8,303 nt of DNA from an uncultured Porphyromonadaceae bacterium (GCA_947178685.1 CAMWZE010000054.1:1-8303), one strand, 5' to 3'. Counted from the stretch's first letter, positions 1 through 8,270 are shown. Notes: generated by a model not told the origin, from the letters alone. Numbers and translations: made by a program.

Positions 1-969
1 TGCGGAATGACGTTCACCTCATGTGATATGAATAGTGAAAGCACTGCAAAGCAAAGCTTTGGTACTTTGAATCTTATCAATCCTATCGATGGGGTGGATC
101 CTGATCAGTGCGGTGCAACTTATCTGGCTGACATGAATTTGTCAACCGGAGTTACAACCCTTGCCGCAACCCTCTCTTATAACAAGAGTTCACTCTCTTT
201 CACAAGCAACGAATTCGCTTATCAGACGAATGGATATTCCTACAGTTTCAAGGGCTTCACCGGCAATGTGAATAACTCGTCTACGATGCCACTTGAGGAT
301 ACTCGTCTGGTTGTCACCTACAACTATCTGTATCCATATTCCACATTCACCGACCCTTCAAACAATAAATTTTCACTCCATCCATTCTATCCTAATGAAG
401 ATGGTAATGTGGAAGGTGGAAAACCAATTACGGGAGTATTATACACACCTTCCGGTTCCGGTGGTGCGCCCATTGTGTTGGGTAGCTATAGAATTGGCCA
501 TGATTACCTTGTCACTGCCTTTACATGCGACTGTACCTACACCGGTACTACCCGCACTACATATCCCGGGTCTGAGTTCGGCGCTACCAATAAGACAATC
601 TATTATCGTGTGGTGCTCGATGTGGCTAAAAGCAAGGCATACGTTGTGATCTACAATGCTAAATTCTCTGATTCCGAGCGTGAGCCGGCTAAACGTGTGA
701 TTTATCTGGAAGCTATGGATATCACATGGGGTAACGGTAGCTATTCTATCCATGCCACTGATGTTGTGCCCAAGATTATCGAGGACGGTAAACTCACTGC
801 ACGTCCCGACTTTACTTTCGCAGAGTTCAACATGGTGCCCTCCGGCAACTGGCTTCAGAATGCAGCTATAACTTATAAGGTGAACAACACGGTGGGTGAG
901 CGTGCCATCCAGTATGAGGGTACCTTCACCGGATACTTCGCTGTGGTTGACGATAAGACTGCAAATTGA
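1..969 (+). CDS. Secreted, probably lipid-anchored protein of unknown function (5' end cut off)
   Basis: The reading frame is open at base 1 and closes with TGA at 967-969, giving 322 visible residues. An internal ATG lies at base 7, but the true start is probably upstream. The first residues read C-G-M-T-F-T-S-C-D-M-N-S-E. F-T-S-C followed by acidic and polar residues fits the end of a lipoprotein signal peptide with Cys8 (bases 22-24) as the lipidated residue, so mainly the hydrophobic core of the signal would be missing. The rest is rich in Ser, Thr, Asn and Tyr, has no membrane segment, and alternates polar and hydrophobic residues as beta-sandwich or barrel proteins do. I do not recognise the family. 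A terminator directly downstream isolates it from the nuo genes, so the context gives no functional hint. Coding is confident; lipidation is inferred from a partial signal. Confidence 0.8.
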   Translation, partial: CGMTFTSCDMNSESTAKQSFGTLNLINPIDGVDPDQCGATYLADMNLSTGVTTLAATLSYNKSSLSFTSNEFAYQTNGYSYSFKGFTGNVNNSSTMPLEDTRLVVTYNYLYPYSTFTDPSNNKFSLHPFYPNEDGNVEGGKPITGVLYTPSGSGGAPIVLGSYRIGHDYLVTAFTCDCTYTGTTRTTYPGSEFGATNKTIYYRVVLDVAKSKAYVVIYNAKFSDSEREPAKRVIYLEAMDITWGNGSYSIHATDVVPKIIEDGKLTARPDFTFAEFNMVPSGNWLQNAAITYKVNNTVGERAIQYEGTFTGYFAVVDDKTAN

Positions 970-998
970 AATAAGTAGAAGTAACGATAATGTTTCAT

Positions 999-1045
999 GA
1001 CGGCCGGCAGAACCTCTTTTTCGAGGTTTTGCCGGCCGTCCTTTT
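999..1045 (+). terminator. Strong intrinsic terminator after the lipoprotein-like gene
   Basis: Bases 999-1016 pair with 1023-1040 to form an 18-bp stem (17 Watson-Crick pairs and one G-T pair, 1010/1029). The outer part is GC-rich (GACGGCCGGC) and the loop is six bases, TTTTTC. The stem is followed by C and TTTT. It starts 30 bp after the stop of the upstream gene. On the opposite strand the stem is not followed by a T-run, so it should act mainly on + strand transcripts. Confidence 0.93.
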
Positions 1046-1059
1046 AATACGGTAAAAGC

Positions 1060-1081
1060 TTCTGATGAAAACATATCAGAA
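1060..1081. repeat. Perfect 7-bp inverted repeat upstream of the nuo promoter
   Basis: TTCTGAT (1060-1066) is repeated in inverse as ATCAGAA (1075-1081) around an 8-base AT-rich centre. It lies about 70 bp upstream of the -33 element and 15 bp past the terminator. It could be a protein-binding site or chance; the sequence alone does not decide. Confidence 0.35.
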
Positions 1082-1097
1082 TCAAATCGTCAATTAA

Positions 1098-1121
1098 GTA
1101 AAAAGTACAGGCAACTTTTAC
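1098..1121. repeat. 8-bp inverted repeat upstream of the nuo promoter
   Basis: GTAAAAAGT (1098-1106) and ACTTTTAC (1114-1121) are inverse complements apart from one extra A in the left arm, separated by 7 bases. The element ends 29 bp before the -33 box, a position suited to an activator or repressor site. It is not followed by a T-run, so it is not a terminator. Confidence 0.35.
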
Positions 1122-1150
1122 AATGTCCATAACTTTTTAGTGTTAGATGC

Positions 1151-1180
1151 TTGCTGATTAAGAATTTTTAAGTATCTTTG
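1151..1180 (+). promoter_or_regulatory. Bacteroidetes-type promoter of the nuo operon
   Basis: TATCTTTG at 1173-1180 matches the Bacteroides -7 consensus TAnnTTTG at every fixed position. TTG at 1151-1153 serves as the -33 element with a 19-bp spacer, within the range known for the primary sigma factor of this phylum. Transcription would start near 1187, giving an untranslated leader of about 70 bases before nuoA. It is the only convincing promoter I find, and it may drive every gene to the end of the window. Confidence 0.85.
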
Positions 1181-1197
1181 CACACAGATAGAAAAGG

Positions 1198-1212
1198 TGA
1201 GCAGTCCGCTCA
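1198..1212 (+). promoter_or_regulatory. Small hairpin in the nuoA leader
   Basis: TGAGC (1198-1202) pairs with GCTCA (1208-1212) across a five-base loop; two further G-T pairs could extend the stem. It would lie close to the 5' end of the mRNA and might stabilise the transcript. The stem is short and could be chance. Confidence 0.3.
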
Positions 1213-1254
1213 TTGGCCTGACATAGAATAATCAATTAAAATATAGACGCTTAT

Positions 1255-1626
1255 ATGAATCTTTTGTTGGAGATAAGCAACAACACTTTAGCCGTGACCG
1301 CAACTCTTACGGGCATCGGCCTCGTGTTTGCTGCTTTGTTGATAGCGAAGCTTATTTCTCCCAAGTCTTATTCGGTGAAGAAAGCGGAACCTTACGAGTG
1401 TGGTATGCCAACGCGTGGCGAGTCGATGATTCAGTTCCATGCCGGTTACTACATCTTCGCTATTCTGTTCCTTATTTTCGATGTGGAGACGGTGTTCCTA
1501 TATCCTTGGTCGGTTGTAATGAACGGCCTCGGTCCTAAAGGTCTCCTCTGCATCGGAATCTTCATGTTTATTCTAATTATGGGTCTTGCATACGCATGGC
1601 GGAAAGGAGTACTGAAATGGAAGTGA
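1255..1626 (+). CDS. nuoA: Complex I (NADH-quinone oxidoreductase-type) subunit A
   Basis: This small inner-membrane subunit sits beside NuoH in the membrane arm of complex I and helps form the region linking the quinone site to the proton path. The 123-residue protein has about three membrane segments (near residues 13-33, 64-84 and 95-114). Family signatures are visible: YECG at 47-50 in the first loop, the FDVE motif at 75-78 with the conserved membrane acids Asp76 and Glu78, FLYPW at 81-85, and a C-terminal GLAYAW...KGVLKW at 110-122. Length is normal. The start follows an A/T-rich leader without a Shine-Dalgarno motif, as usual in Bacteroidetes. It is the first gene of the nuo operon, 75 bp after the -7 element, and its end overlaps nuoB. 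Confidence 0.96.
   Translation: MNLLLEISNNTLAVTATLTGIGLVFAALLIAKLISPKSYSVKKAEPYECGMPTRGESMIQFHAGYYIFAILFLIFDVETVFLYPWSVVMNGLGPKGLLCIGIFMFILIMGLAYAWRKGVLKWK
1603..1610 (+). promoter_or_regulatory. Shine-Dalgarno site that decides the nuoB start
   Basis: AAAGGAGT, inside the last codons of nuoA, lies six bases before the ATG at 1617. Such a strong purine-rich site is uncommon in this window, where most genes have A-rich leaders. It supports 1617 over the upstream in-frame ATG at 1596, which has no such site. Confidence 0.6.
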
Positions 1627-2228
1627 AAATCAAAAGCATGAAGCATGAGGACTTCAAGGATAACGAGTATATTGACAAACTCGTTGAGGAACTCAATGCT
1701 ACCGGTGCCAATGTGATGGTCGGCAAGCTCGACCAGCTTATCAATTGGGGTATCTCCAATTCTCTCTGGCCGCTTACTTTCGGCACAAGCTGCTGCGCAA
1801 TCGAGTTTATGAGCCTCGGCGCCGCTCGTTATGATATGGCGCGCTTCGGTTTTGAGGTGGCACGTAACTCTCCGCGTCAGGCCGACTATATTATGGTGCA
1901 GGGTACTATCGTACATCGTATGGCTCCGGCTCTTATCCGTCTTTACGAGCAGCTCGCCGAGCCTAAATATGTGATTGCCTGCGGTGGTTGCGCGGTTTCC
2001 GGCGGCCCGTTCAAGAAATCTTATTGCGTTGTCAACGGTGTCGACCAGATTCTTCCTGTGGATGTGTATATCCCCGGTTGCCCTCCGCGTCCCGAGGCTT
2101 TCTTCTATGGCCTTATGCAGCTGCAACGTAAAATCAAGGTGCAGAAATTCTTCGGCGGCGTTAACCGTCAGGAGAAAATCAAGGAGTTCTTCGACAAGCA
2201 TCCTGAGGAGAAAGGCCGTATTGGCTGA
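1617..2228 (+). CDS. nuoB: Complex I subunit B, carrier of iron-sulfur cluster N2
   Basis: NuoB carries the terminal [4Fe-4S] cluster N2, which passes electrons to quinone at the interface with NuoD. Counted from the ATG at 1617 the protein has 203 residues. The four cluster ligands are visible: the adjacent pair Cys59-Cys60 in TSCCAIEF, Cys125 in GGCAVSGG, and Cys155 in [10 protein letters not shown]. The segment [14 protein letters not shown] with PRQAD downstream is also typical of the family. I chose 1617 because it has a good ribosome-binding site and yields the MEVK-type start I recall from Bacteroides NuoB. The in-frame ATG at 1596 would add seven residues and enlarge the overlap with nuoA from 10 to 31 bp. 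The C-terminal tail, about 25 residues of mostly charged sequence, is unremarkable. Overlap with nuoA suggests translational coupling. Confidence 0.96.
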   Translation: MEVKIKSMKHEDFKDNEYIDKLVEELNATGANVMVGKLDQLINWGISNSLWPLTFGTSCCAIEFMSLGAARYDMARFGFEVARNSPRQADYIMVQGTIVHRMAPALIRLYEQLAEPKYVIACGGCAVSGGPFKKSYCVVNGVDQILPVDVYIPGCPPRPEAFFYGLMQLQRKIKVQKFFGGVNRQEKIKEFFDKHPEEKGRIG

Positions 2229-2257
2229 TCCGGCTGAATCGTTTTTTCATAATTTGC

Positions 2258-2286
2258 GGTCTGGATCACAGACCATCCTATTTTTC
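2258..2286 (+). promoter_or_regulatory. Short hairpin plus T-run between nuoB and nuoCD
   Basis: GGTCTG (2258-2263) pairs perfectly with CAGACC (2269-2274) around a five-base loop, and TTTTT follows at 2281-2285 after six unpaired bases. A T-run (2242-2247) also precedes it. The layout resembles a weak intrinsic terminator, but the stem is short and the T-run is displaced. It could be a partial attenuator, an mRNA processing or stabilising element, or chance. Confidence 0.4.
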
Positions 2287-2298
2287 GAACTTTAAGAC

Positions 2299-3930
2299 AT
2301 GAGCGATATAAAAGAAAGAATCAGCAGTCTCTGTCCTTCGGCTACTTTTACCGAGGGCGAGACTCTTATGGTTACTGTCGAGGATAAAGACTGGTATCCT
2401 TTGGCCAAGGCTCTCAAGGAAACTCCGGGTCTGGAATTCGACGTCTGCTCCGCTGTAGTCGGAATGGACTGGAAAGACCGATTCGGCGTTATCTATTACC
2501 TCACATCTACATCCCGTAATTGGGAAATCGTAGCCTTCAAAGTGATGGCTGCTGACCGTGAGAATCCCATGGTTCACAGTGTCAGCGACCTCTGGCATGT
2601 GTGCAACTTCCAGGAACGTGAGGTTTATGACTTCTACGGCATCAAGTTTATTAATCACCCTGATATGCGTCGTTTCTTCCTTCGCAATGACTGGAAAGGT
2701 CATCCCTTGCGCAAGGATTACGATGCGGATCCAAAACTCAATCCCATCCCTCTGGAGGATGAGAAAAATGAAGACGACACCGTCTCTTATGTGGAAGATG
2801 CCGACGGGAAAGTCAAGGCTGTTAAGGGTAAGGTGTTCCAGGCTGACGAATATGTTGTTAATATCGGTCCTCAGCACCCCTCCACTCACGGCGTGATGCG
2901 TTTCCGCGCCTCAATCGACGGCGAGAACGTTAAGAAACTCGATGTAGTTTCCGGTTATATCCACCGTGGTATAGAGAAGCTCTCTGAGGGTCTTACTTAT
3001 CCTCAGATACTTCACTTCACCGACCGTATGGACTATATGTCGGCTCATCAGAACCGTCACTGTCTCTGCATGTGTATCGAGAAAGCTCTCGGTCTTGAGG
3101 TGCCTCGCCGTGCCGAGGTGCTTCGTGTGATGATGGATGAGCTTATGCGTATCTCAAGCCATCTCCTTGCTTTCGGGTGTACCGCAATGGACCTCGGCGC
3201 TACCACTGCATTCTTCTATGGCTTCCGTGAGCGTGAGATGATCCTCGATATATTCGAGAAGACTTGTGGCGCACGTATGTCGATGAACTATAACGTCATC
3301 GGTGGTGTGATTGCTGATGCTCACCCTGACTTTGTGAAAGATGTGAAGGAGCTTATCAGAATTATGCCTGAGCGCCTTAAGGAATATCATAAGGTGTTCA
3401 GCGGCAATATCATCGCAATGAACCGTCTGAAAGGTGTCGGTATTCTTCCTAAGAAAGATGCCATCAATTATTGCATCACCGGCCCCAGTGGACGTGGCTC
3501 TAATTGGAGCAACGACTGCCGCAAGAAACATCCATACTCAATATATCCGGAACTCAAGTTTGACGAGGTGCTCCTCGATGGTTGCGATTCTTACTCAAGA
3601 TATATGGTGAGAATGAAGGAGATCGAGCAGAGTTGCCGAATTCTTGAGCAACTTGTCGATAATATCCCGGAGGGCGATATTCGTGCTCAGGTGCCTAAGG
3701 TGATCAAGCTACCGGCCGGATGCTGGTATCAGCAGGTTGAGGCAAGCCGAGGCACATTTGGTGTATACATTGAGAGCGACGGCGGCAAGAACCCTTATCG
3801 CGTGCATTTCCAGAGCCCCTGCTTCAACCTTGTGGGTGTTATGGATCTTACTACCCGAGGCCATATGATAGCCGACATTATCACTATATGTGCGGCTCTT
3901 GACTTCGTGATTCCTGATATCGACCGCTAA
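2299..3930 (+). CDS. nuoCD: Fused complex I subunits C and D
   Basis: This 543-residue protein joins the NuoC (30 kDa) and NuoD (49 kDa) subunits of the peripheral arm; NuoD forms most of the quinone pocket with NuoB. The NuoC domain spans about residues 1-145 and carries the family signature at 104-141 (FQEREVYDFYG, then RRFFLRNDWKGHPLRKDY). An acidic linker covers about 146-182. The NuoD domain follows from about 185 to the end: GPQHPSTHG at 190-198, DRMDY at 242-246, and a C-terminal IDR. His197 and Tyr246 match the conserved quinone-contacting His and Tyr of Yarrowia 49 kDa (His95, Tyr144). The [NiFe]-hydrogenase-like metal-binding cysteines are absent, as expected for NuoD. Fusion of C and D is common in Bacteroidetes and also occurs in E. 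coli. It follows nuoB by 70 bp. Confidence 0.96.
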   Translation: MSDIKERISSLCPSATFTEGETLMVTVEDKDWYPLAKALKETPGLEFDVCSAVVGMDWKDRFGVIYYLTSTSRNWEIVAFKVMAADRENPMVHSVSDLWHVCNFQEREVYDFYGIKFINHPDMRRFFLRNDWKGHPLRKDYDADPKLNPIPLEDEKNEDDTVSYVEDADGKVKAVKGKVFQADEYVVNIGPQHPSTHGVMRFRASIDGENVKKLDVVSGYIHRGIEKLSEGLTYPQILHFTDRMDYMSAHQNRHCLCMCIEKALGLEVPRRAEVLRVMMDELMRISSHLLAFGCTAMDLGATTAFFYGFREREMILDIFEKTCGARMSMNYNVIGGVIADAHPDFVKDVKELIRIMPERLKEYHKVFSGNIIAMNRLKGVGILPKKDAINYCITGPSGRGSNWSNDCRKKHPYSIYPELKFDEVLLDGCDSYSRYMVRMKEIEQSCRILEQLVDNIPEGDIRAQVPKVIKLPAGCWYQQVEASRGTFGVYIESDGGKNPYRVHFQSPCFNLVGVMDLTTRGHMIADIITICAALDFVIPDIDR

Positions 3931-3985
3931 TTCCGGTTGGCCTATTAAAATTAAACACAACAACAACGATTTTCATTAGATAATT

Positions 3986-5062
3986 ATGTTTAACTTCGGA
4001 ACATGGACCAGTGAGTTCAATAATTTCCTTTTAGGTTTTCTTCCGGATTGGCTTACAGTGGTGGTGGAGTGCGTCATAATCGCTGTGCTCGTGCTTCTCA
4101 TGTATACCGTGCTCGCGCTTTTCTACATCCTCTATGAGCGTAAGCTCTGTGCATGGTTCCAGTGCCGTCTCGGCCCTATGCGTGTAGGTAAGTGGGGTTT
4201 GCTGCAGGTGTTTGCAGATATGTTCAAGATCCTTATCAAGGAGCTTATATCTCTTAAAGACACCGACCGTTTTCTCTTCAAGCTTGCTCCTTATATCATC
4301 ATCACCTCTTCTGTTGTGATGCTTGCTTGTCTGCCTTGGGGCAACGGCCTTCAGATAATTGATTATAACATAGGTATATTCTTTATCCTCGCTGTTTCTT
4401 CTGTAGGTGTGCTCGGTATCCTTCTTGCCGGTTGGTCGTCAAACAATAAGTATACCCTTATCGGTGCCATGCGAAGCGGTGCGCAGATGATAAGCTATGA
4501 AATCTCTCTCGGTCTCGCGCTTATCACAATTATCGTGCTCGCCGGCACAATGAATATCAATGAGCTTGTGGCTGAGCAGAATTCCGCATGGTTCATCTTC
4601 AGAGGTCATATCCCGGCGATCATCGCTTTTCTTATCTATGTTGTAGCTGCAACTGCGGAGACCAACCGTGGTCCTTTCGACCTTCCGGAGGCAGAGCATG
4701 AGCTCGTGGCCGGTTACCATACGGAGTATTCGGGTATCCATTTCGGATTCTTCTACCTTGCCGAGTATCTTAACCTTTTCATCGTGTCAGGTATTGCTTC
4801 CCTTATGTTCCTCGGTGGCTGGATGCCGTTCCATATTCCGGGTTGGGAGGGTTTCAATAATGTGATGAACTGGATACCATCAATTGTATGGTTCCTTGGT
4901 AAGAGTTTCTTCATCTCTTTCGTCATCATCTGGTTCAAATGGACATTCCCCCGTGTGCGTATCGACCAGATGCTCGCATTCGAGTGGAAATACCTTATGC
5001 CACTGTCTCTGCTTAACCTCGTAGTTATGGCTGTGTGCGTGGCTATGGGCTGGCACTTCTGA
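3986..5062 (+). CDS. nuoH: Complex I subunit H (membrane heel, quinone channel)
   Basis: NuoH anchors the peripheral arm to the membrane and forms the entry channel for quinone. The 358-residue protein has about eight predicted membrane segments, the first near residues 23-47 and the last near 338-354. Conserved features in order: YERK at 50-53; R-x-GP-x-R-x-GKWGLLQ at 61-74 with the acidic and basic run AD..K...KE to 86; GWSSNNKY at 149-156; the loop with AETNRGPFDLPEAE at 224-237 and EYSG at 247-250, whose acidic residues lie by the quinone cavity; and FPRVRIDQ at 321-328 with Trp334-Lys335. The 55-bp gap before it has no clear Shine-Dalgarno motif. nuoE, nuoF and nuoG, which sit between nuoCD and nuoH in E. 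coli, are absent, and nuoI does not follow. Confidence 0.96.
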   Translation: MFNFGTWTSEFNNFLLGFLPDWLTVVVECVIIAVLVLLMYTVLALFYILYERKLCAWFQCRLGPMRVGKWGLLQVFADMFKILIKELISLKDTDRFLFKLAPYIIITSSVVMLACLPWGNGLQIIDYNIGIFFILAVSSVGVLGILLAGWSSNNKYTLIGAMRSGAQMISYEISLGLALITIIVLAGTMNINELVAEQNSAWFIFRGHIPAIIAFLIYVVAATAETNRGPFDLPEAEHELVAGYHTEYSGIHFGFFYLAEYLNLFIVSGIASLMFLGGWMPFHIPGWEGFNNVMNWIPSIVWFLGKSFFISFVIIWFKWTFPRVRIDQMLAFEWKYLMPLSLLNLVVMAVCVAMGWHF

Positions 5063-5072
5063 TTTTTAATTA

Positions 5073-5085
5073 ATTTGTGACAAAT
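5073..5085. repeat. 13-bp palindrome between nuoH and atpD
   Basis: ATTTGTGACAAAT is a perfect palindrome of six-base arms around a single G, in the 45-bp gap between nuoH and atpD. With a one-base centre it cannot fold as an ordinary RNA hairpin, so if it is functional it would be a DNA operator. It overlaps a poor -7-like sequence (TTAATTTG, 5070-5077). No terminator is seen in this gap. Confidence 0.35.
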
Positions 5086-5101
5086 ACTTAACAAACTATA
5101 A

Positions 5102-6610
<1,509 letters not shown>

Positions 6611-6622
6611 CAGGTTGGCAAA

Positions 6623-6859
6623 ATGACACTGAAAATCATATCGCCAAGTGAAATCCTGTTTCAAGGTGAGGCCGATTCGGTTACATTGCCCGGTCAGCTC
6701 GGCTCTTTTACTGTCTTGAAAAACCATGCCTCGCTCATAGCGGTGTTGGTGAAGGGGGCGATAAAGTATCGTAAACCTGACGGTCATGAGGAGCTTCTCG
6801 ACATTAAGGGTGGTCTCGTTGACGTTGACAAGAATGTGGTGTCGGTTTGTGTCTATTGA
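6623..6859 (+). CDS. atpC: F1Fo ATP synthase subunit epsilon, N-terminal domain only
   Basis: Epsilon forms part of the central stalk with gamma and contacts the c ring. The 78-residue product covers only the N-terminal beta-sandwich: MTLKIISPSEILFQGEADSV at the start, the G-x-FTVLKNHASLI stretch at about 27-39, and the GGLVDVDKNVVSV strand at about 63-75. E. coli epsilon is about 139 residues, and the extra part is a C-terminal helical hairpin that can inhibit ATP hydrolysis. Here the frame stops cleanly with TGA at the end of the sandwich, and the next gene starts 43 bp later, so there is no room for the hairpin and no sign of a frameshift. Short epsilon subunits are known in Bacteroidetes. 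It lies 12 bp after atpD, as expected for coupled expression. Confidence 0.92.
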   Translation: MTLKIISPSEILFQGEADSVTLPGQLGSFTVLKNHASLIAVLVKGAIKYRKPDGHEELLDIKGGLVDVDKNVVSVCVY

Positions 6860-6902
6860 TTCTCCCGACGAAAAATTTTACCAATCAAAAAACTGACAAG
6901 GG

Positions 6903-8183
6903 ATGAAATTTAATAAGAACATACTGCTCGCGGTATTGATGGCTCTCTTCATGATGCTGCCGAATGTTGCTAAGGCTTCGGAAGATAAGGAGGAGAACGG
7001 GATCGACGTGAAGGAGGTCCTTTTCCATCACCTTGGCGACGGCTACGGTTGGGAAGTACCTTTCAGCCACACCTACCGTATTCCGCTTCCTGTGATTGTT
7101 CGTGCGGAAGATGGAAGCTGGCATTGCTTCTCATCCTCACGTCTCACCAAGATTGAGGAGGTGACCGATCCGAAGACCGGGAAGACTCACAAGGAGGCTG
7201 AACCGCAGATTGTCTCAATCGGCAAAGGGGATTGGGCAGACCGCTATCAATTCGTGCTCGCTCATGCAAGCAAGCATAAAGATAAGGTTGTCCAGCTTCT
7301 GCTCACATCTCCTGCTGAGGAGAAACAAGCTGAGGAGATTGCTAAAGCTCAGAATGATGAGATTGTTGATGGCTATGTCAAGTTTGATGGCAAATACTAT
7401 AAGGAGTATAAGCCGTTCGACATTTCTATTACCAAGAACGTTCTCGCTCTGATCATTGCTTCGGTCATTGTCACATGGATTGTGATGAGCCTCGTGAGAT
7501 TCTACCGTCGTAAGGATTCTAAGGCTCCCCGTAAGACTTTAGGTTTTTGGGAGATGCTCGTGCAATTCATTTATGAGGGTGTAATCAAGTCTACGCTTCA
7601 TGATAAGGCTAAGAAGTATGCATCGTTTCTGCTTACCTGCTTCTTCTTTATCTTCATAATGAATATTCTCGGACTCGTGGTTATCTTCCCTGGTGGTGCT
7701 AACCTTACCGGTAATATCGCAATCACACTTGTACTTGCCGTGATGGTATTCGTTGTGGTTAATGTCAATGGTACGAAGCATTATTGGAAGGAGATCTTCT
7801 GGCCGGATGTGCCTCTTCTCCTGAAGTTCCCGCTTCCTATCATGCAGTTCATTGAGATCTTCGGTATCTTCACCAAGCCGGCGGCTCTTTGCGTCCGTCT
7901 TTTCGCAAACATGATGGGCGGCCATATGATCGTTATCACGCTAACACTCGTGATCTTCATCTTCGCTGCTTTCGGTGCGGCTGTGGCGGGAGCATCAGCG
8001 GTGGTTTCGATACTTTTCTCAATATTCATGCTTGCCCTTGATGTGCTTGTAAGTTTCATCCAGGCTTATGTATTTACTCTTCTTGCCACTATCTTCATTT
8101 CGATGAGCGATACCGATGGCCACGAGGAGATGCATAAGGAGGCTGAGATTATTGATGGAGAGCGTGAACTTGGCACACATTAA
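6903..8183 (+). CDS. atpB: F1Fo ATP synthase subunit a with exported N-terminal domain
   Basis: Subunit a holds the two half-channels that bring protons (or sodium) to the c ring. The 426-residue protein is much longer than the E. coli one (271). It begins with a signal peptide (basic MKFNK, hydrophobic core about 7-20, likely cleavage after AKA at 23-25). A hydrophilic, probably periplasmic domain follows to about 175, and then the family core. The core has membrane segments near 180-199, 240-262, 270-288, 342-365 and 366-400. The essential arginine is Arg332 in VRLFANMMGGH (331-341), and FIQAYVFTLLATIFI (385-399) carries the conserved Gln387. The long exported N-terminus matches what I recall of Bacteroidetes AtpB. 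It follows atpC directly, with no atpI-like gene between, and ends 87 bp before atpE. Confidence 0.95.
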   Translation: MKFNKNILLAVLMALFMMLPNVAKASEDKEENGIDVKEVLFHHLGDGYGWEVPFSHTYRIPLPVIVRAEDGSWHCFSSSRLTKIEEVTDPKTGKTHKEAEPQIVSIGKGDWADRYQFVLAHASKHKDKVVQLLLTSPAEEKQAEEIAKAQNDEIVDGYVKFDGKYYKEYKPFDISITKNVLALIIASVIVTWIVMSLVRFYRRKDSKAPRKTLGFWEMLVQFIYEGVIKSTLHDKAKKYASFLLTCFFFIFIMNILGLVVIFPGGANLTGNIAITLVLAVMVFVVVNVNGTKHYWKEIFWPDVPLLLKFPLPIMQFIEIFGIFTKPAALCVRLFANMMGGHMIVITLTLVIFIFAAFGAAVAGASAVVSILFSIFMLALDVLVSFIQAYVFTLLATIFISMSDTDGHEEMHKEAEIIDGERELGTH

Positions 8184-8193
8184 GATTTCTACT

Positions 8194-8220
8194 ACCATCT
8201 CTCTTCCATATGAGGGTGGT
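8194..8220 (+). promoter_or_regulatory. Imperfect hairpin in the atpB-atpE gap
   Basis: ACCATCTC (8194-8201) can pair with GAGGGTGGT (8212-8220), with one G-T pair and one bulged G, around a ten-base loop. No T-run follows (CAAAAATAAG), so it is not a terminator. It lies 50 bases before the atpE start. Since c subunits are needed in several-fold excess, a structure here could set mRNA stability or translation of atpE, but this is inference. Confidence 0.35.
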
Positions 8221-8270
8221 CAAAAATAAGAATATATCAAATTAACAATAACATTTAAAAGAAAAAAATT

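Noticed and set aside
439..1074. Long open frame on the - strand across the lipoprotein-like gene
   Set aside because: It runs antisense through a well-formed coding frame and through the terminator stem, and its product has no recognisable domain.
970..1254. A small gene or RNA gene in the 285-bp gap before nuoA
   Set aside because: The gap is explained by a terminator, a promoter and a leader; I see no start codon with a plausible frame and no tRNA-like fold.
1596..1616. Upstream in-frame ATG for nuoB at 1596
   Set aside because: It has no ribosome-binding site, would overlap nuoA by 31 bp, and adds seven residues (MAERSTE) that are not part of the usual NuoB start. The ATG at 1617 has AAAGGAGT six bases upstream.
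1449..2201. Long open frame on the - strand across nuoA and nuoB
   Set aside because: Both nuoA and nuoB show full family motifs on the + strand; this frame is a by-product of their codon use.
2758..2850. Break or frameshift between the NuoC and NuoD parts
   Set aside because: The frame is continuous through the acidic linker with no stop, and NuoC-NuoD fusions are well known.
2278..2889. Long open frame on the - strand across the NuoC region
   Set aside because: It is antisense to the conserved NuoC signature and has no promoter or family features.
5070..5077. Internal atp promoter from a -7-like TTAATTTG
   Set aside because: It departs from TAnnTTTG at a fixed position and has no TTG at the proper distance upstream. 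It is mentioned only together with the palindrome and not called as a promoter.
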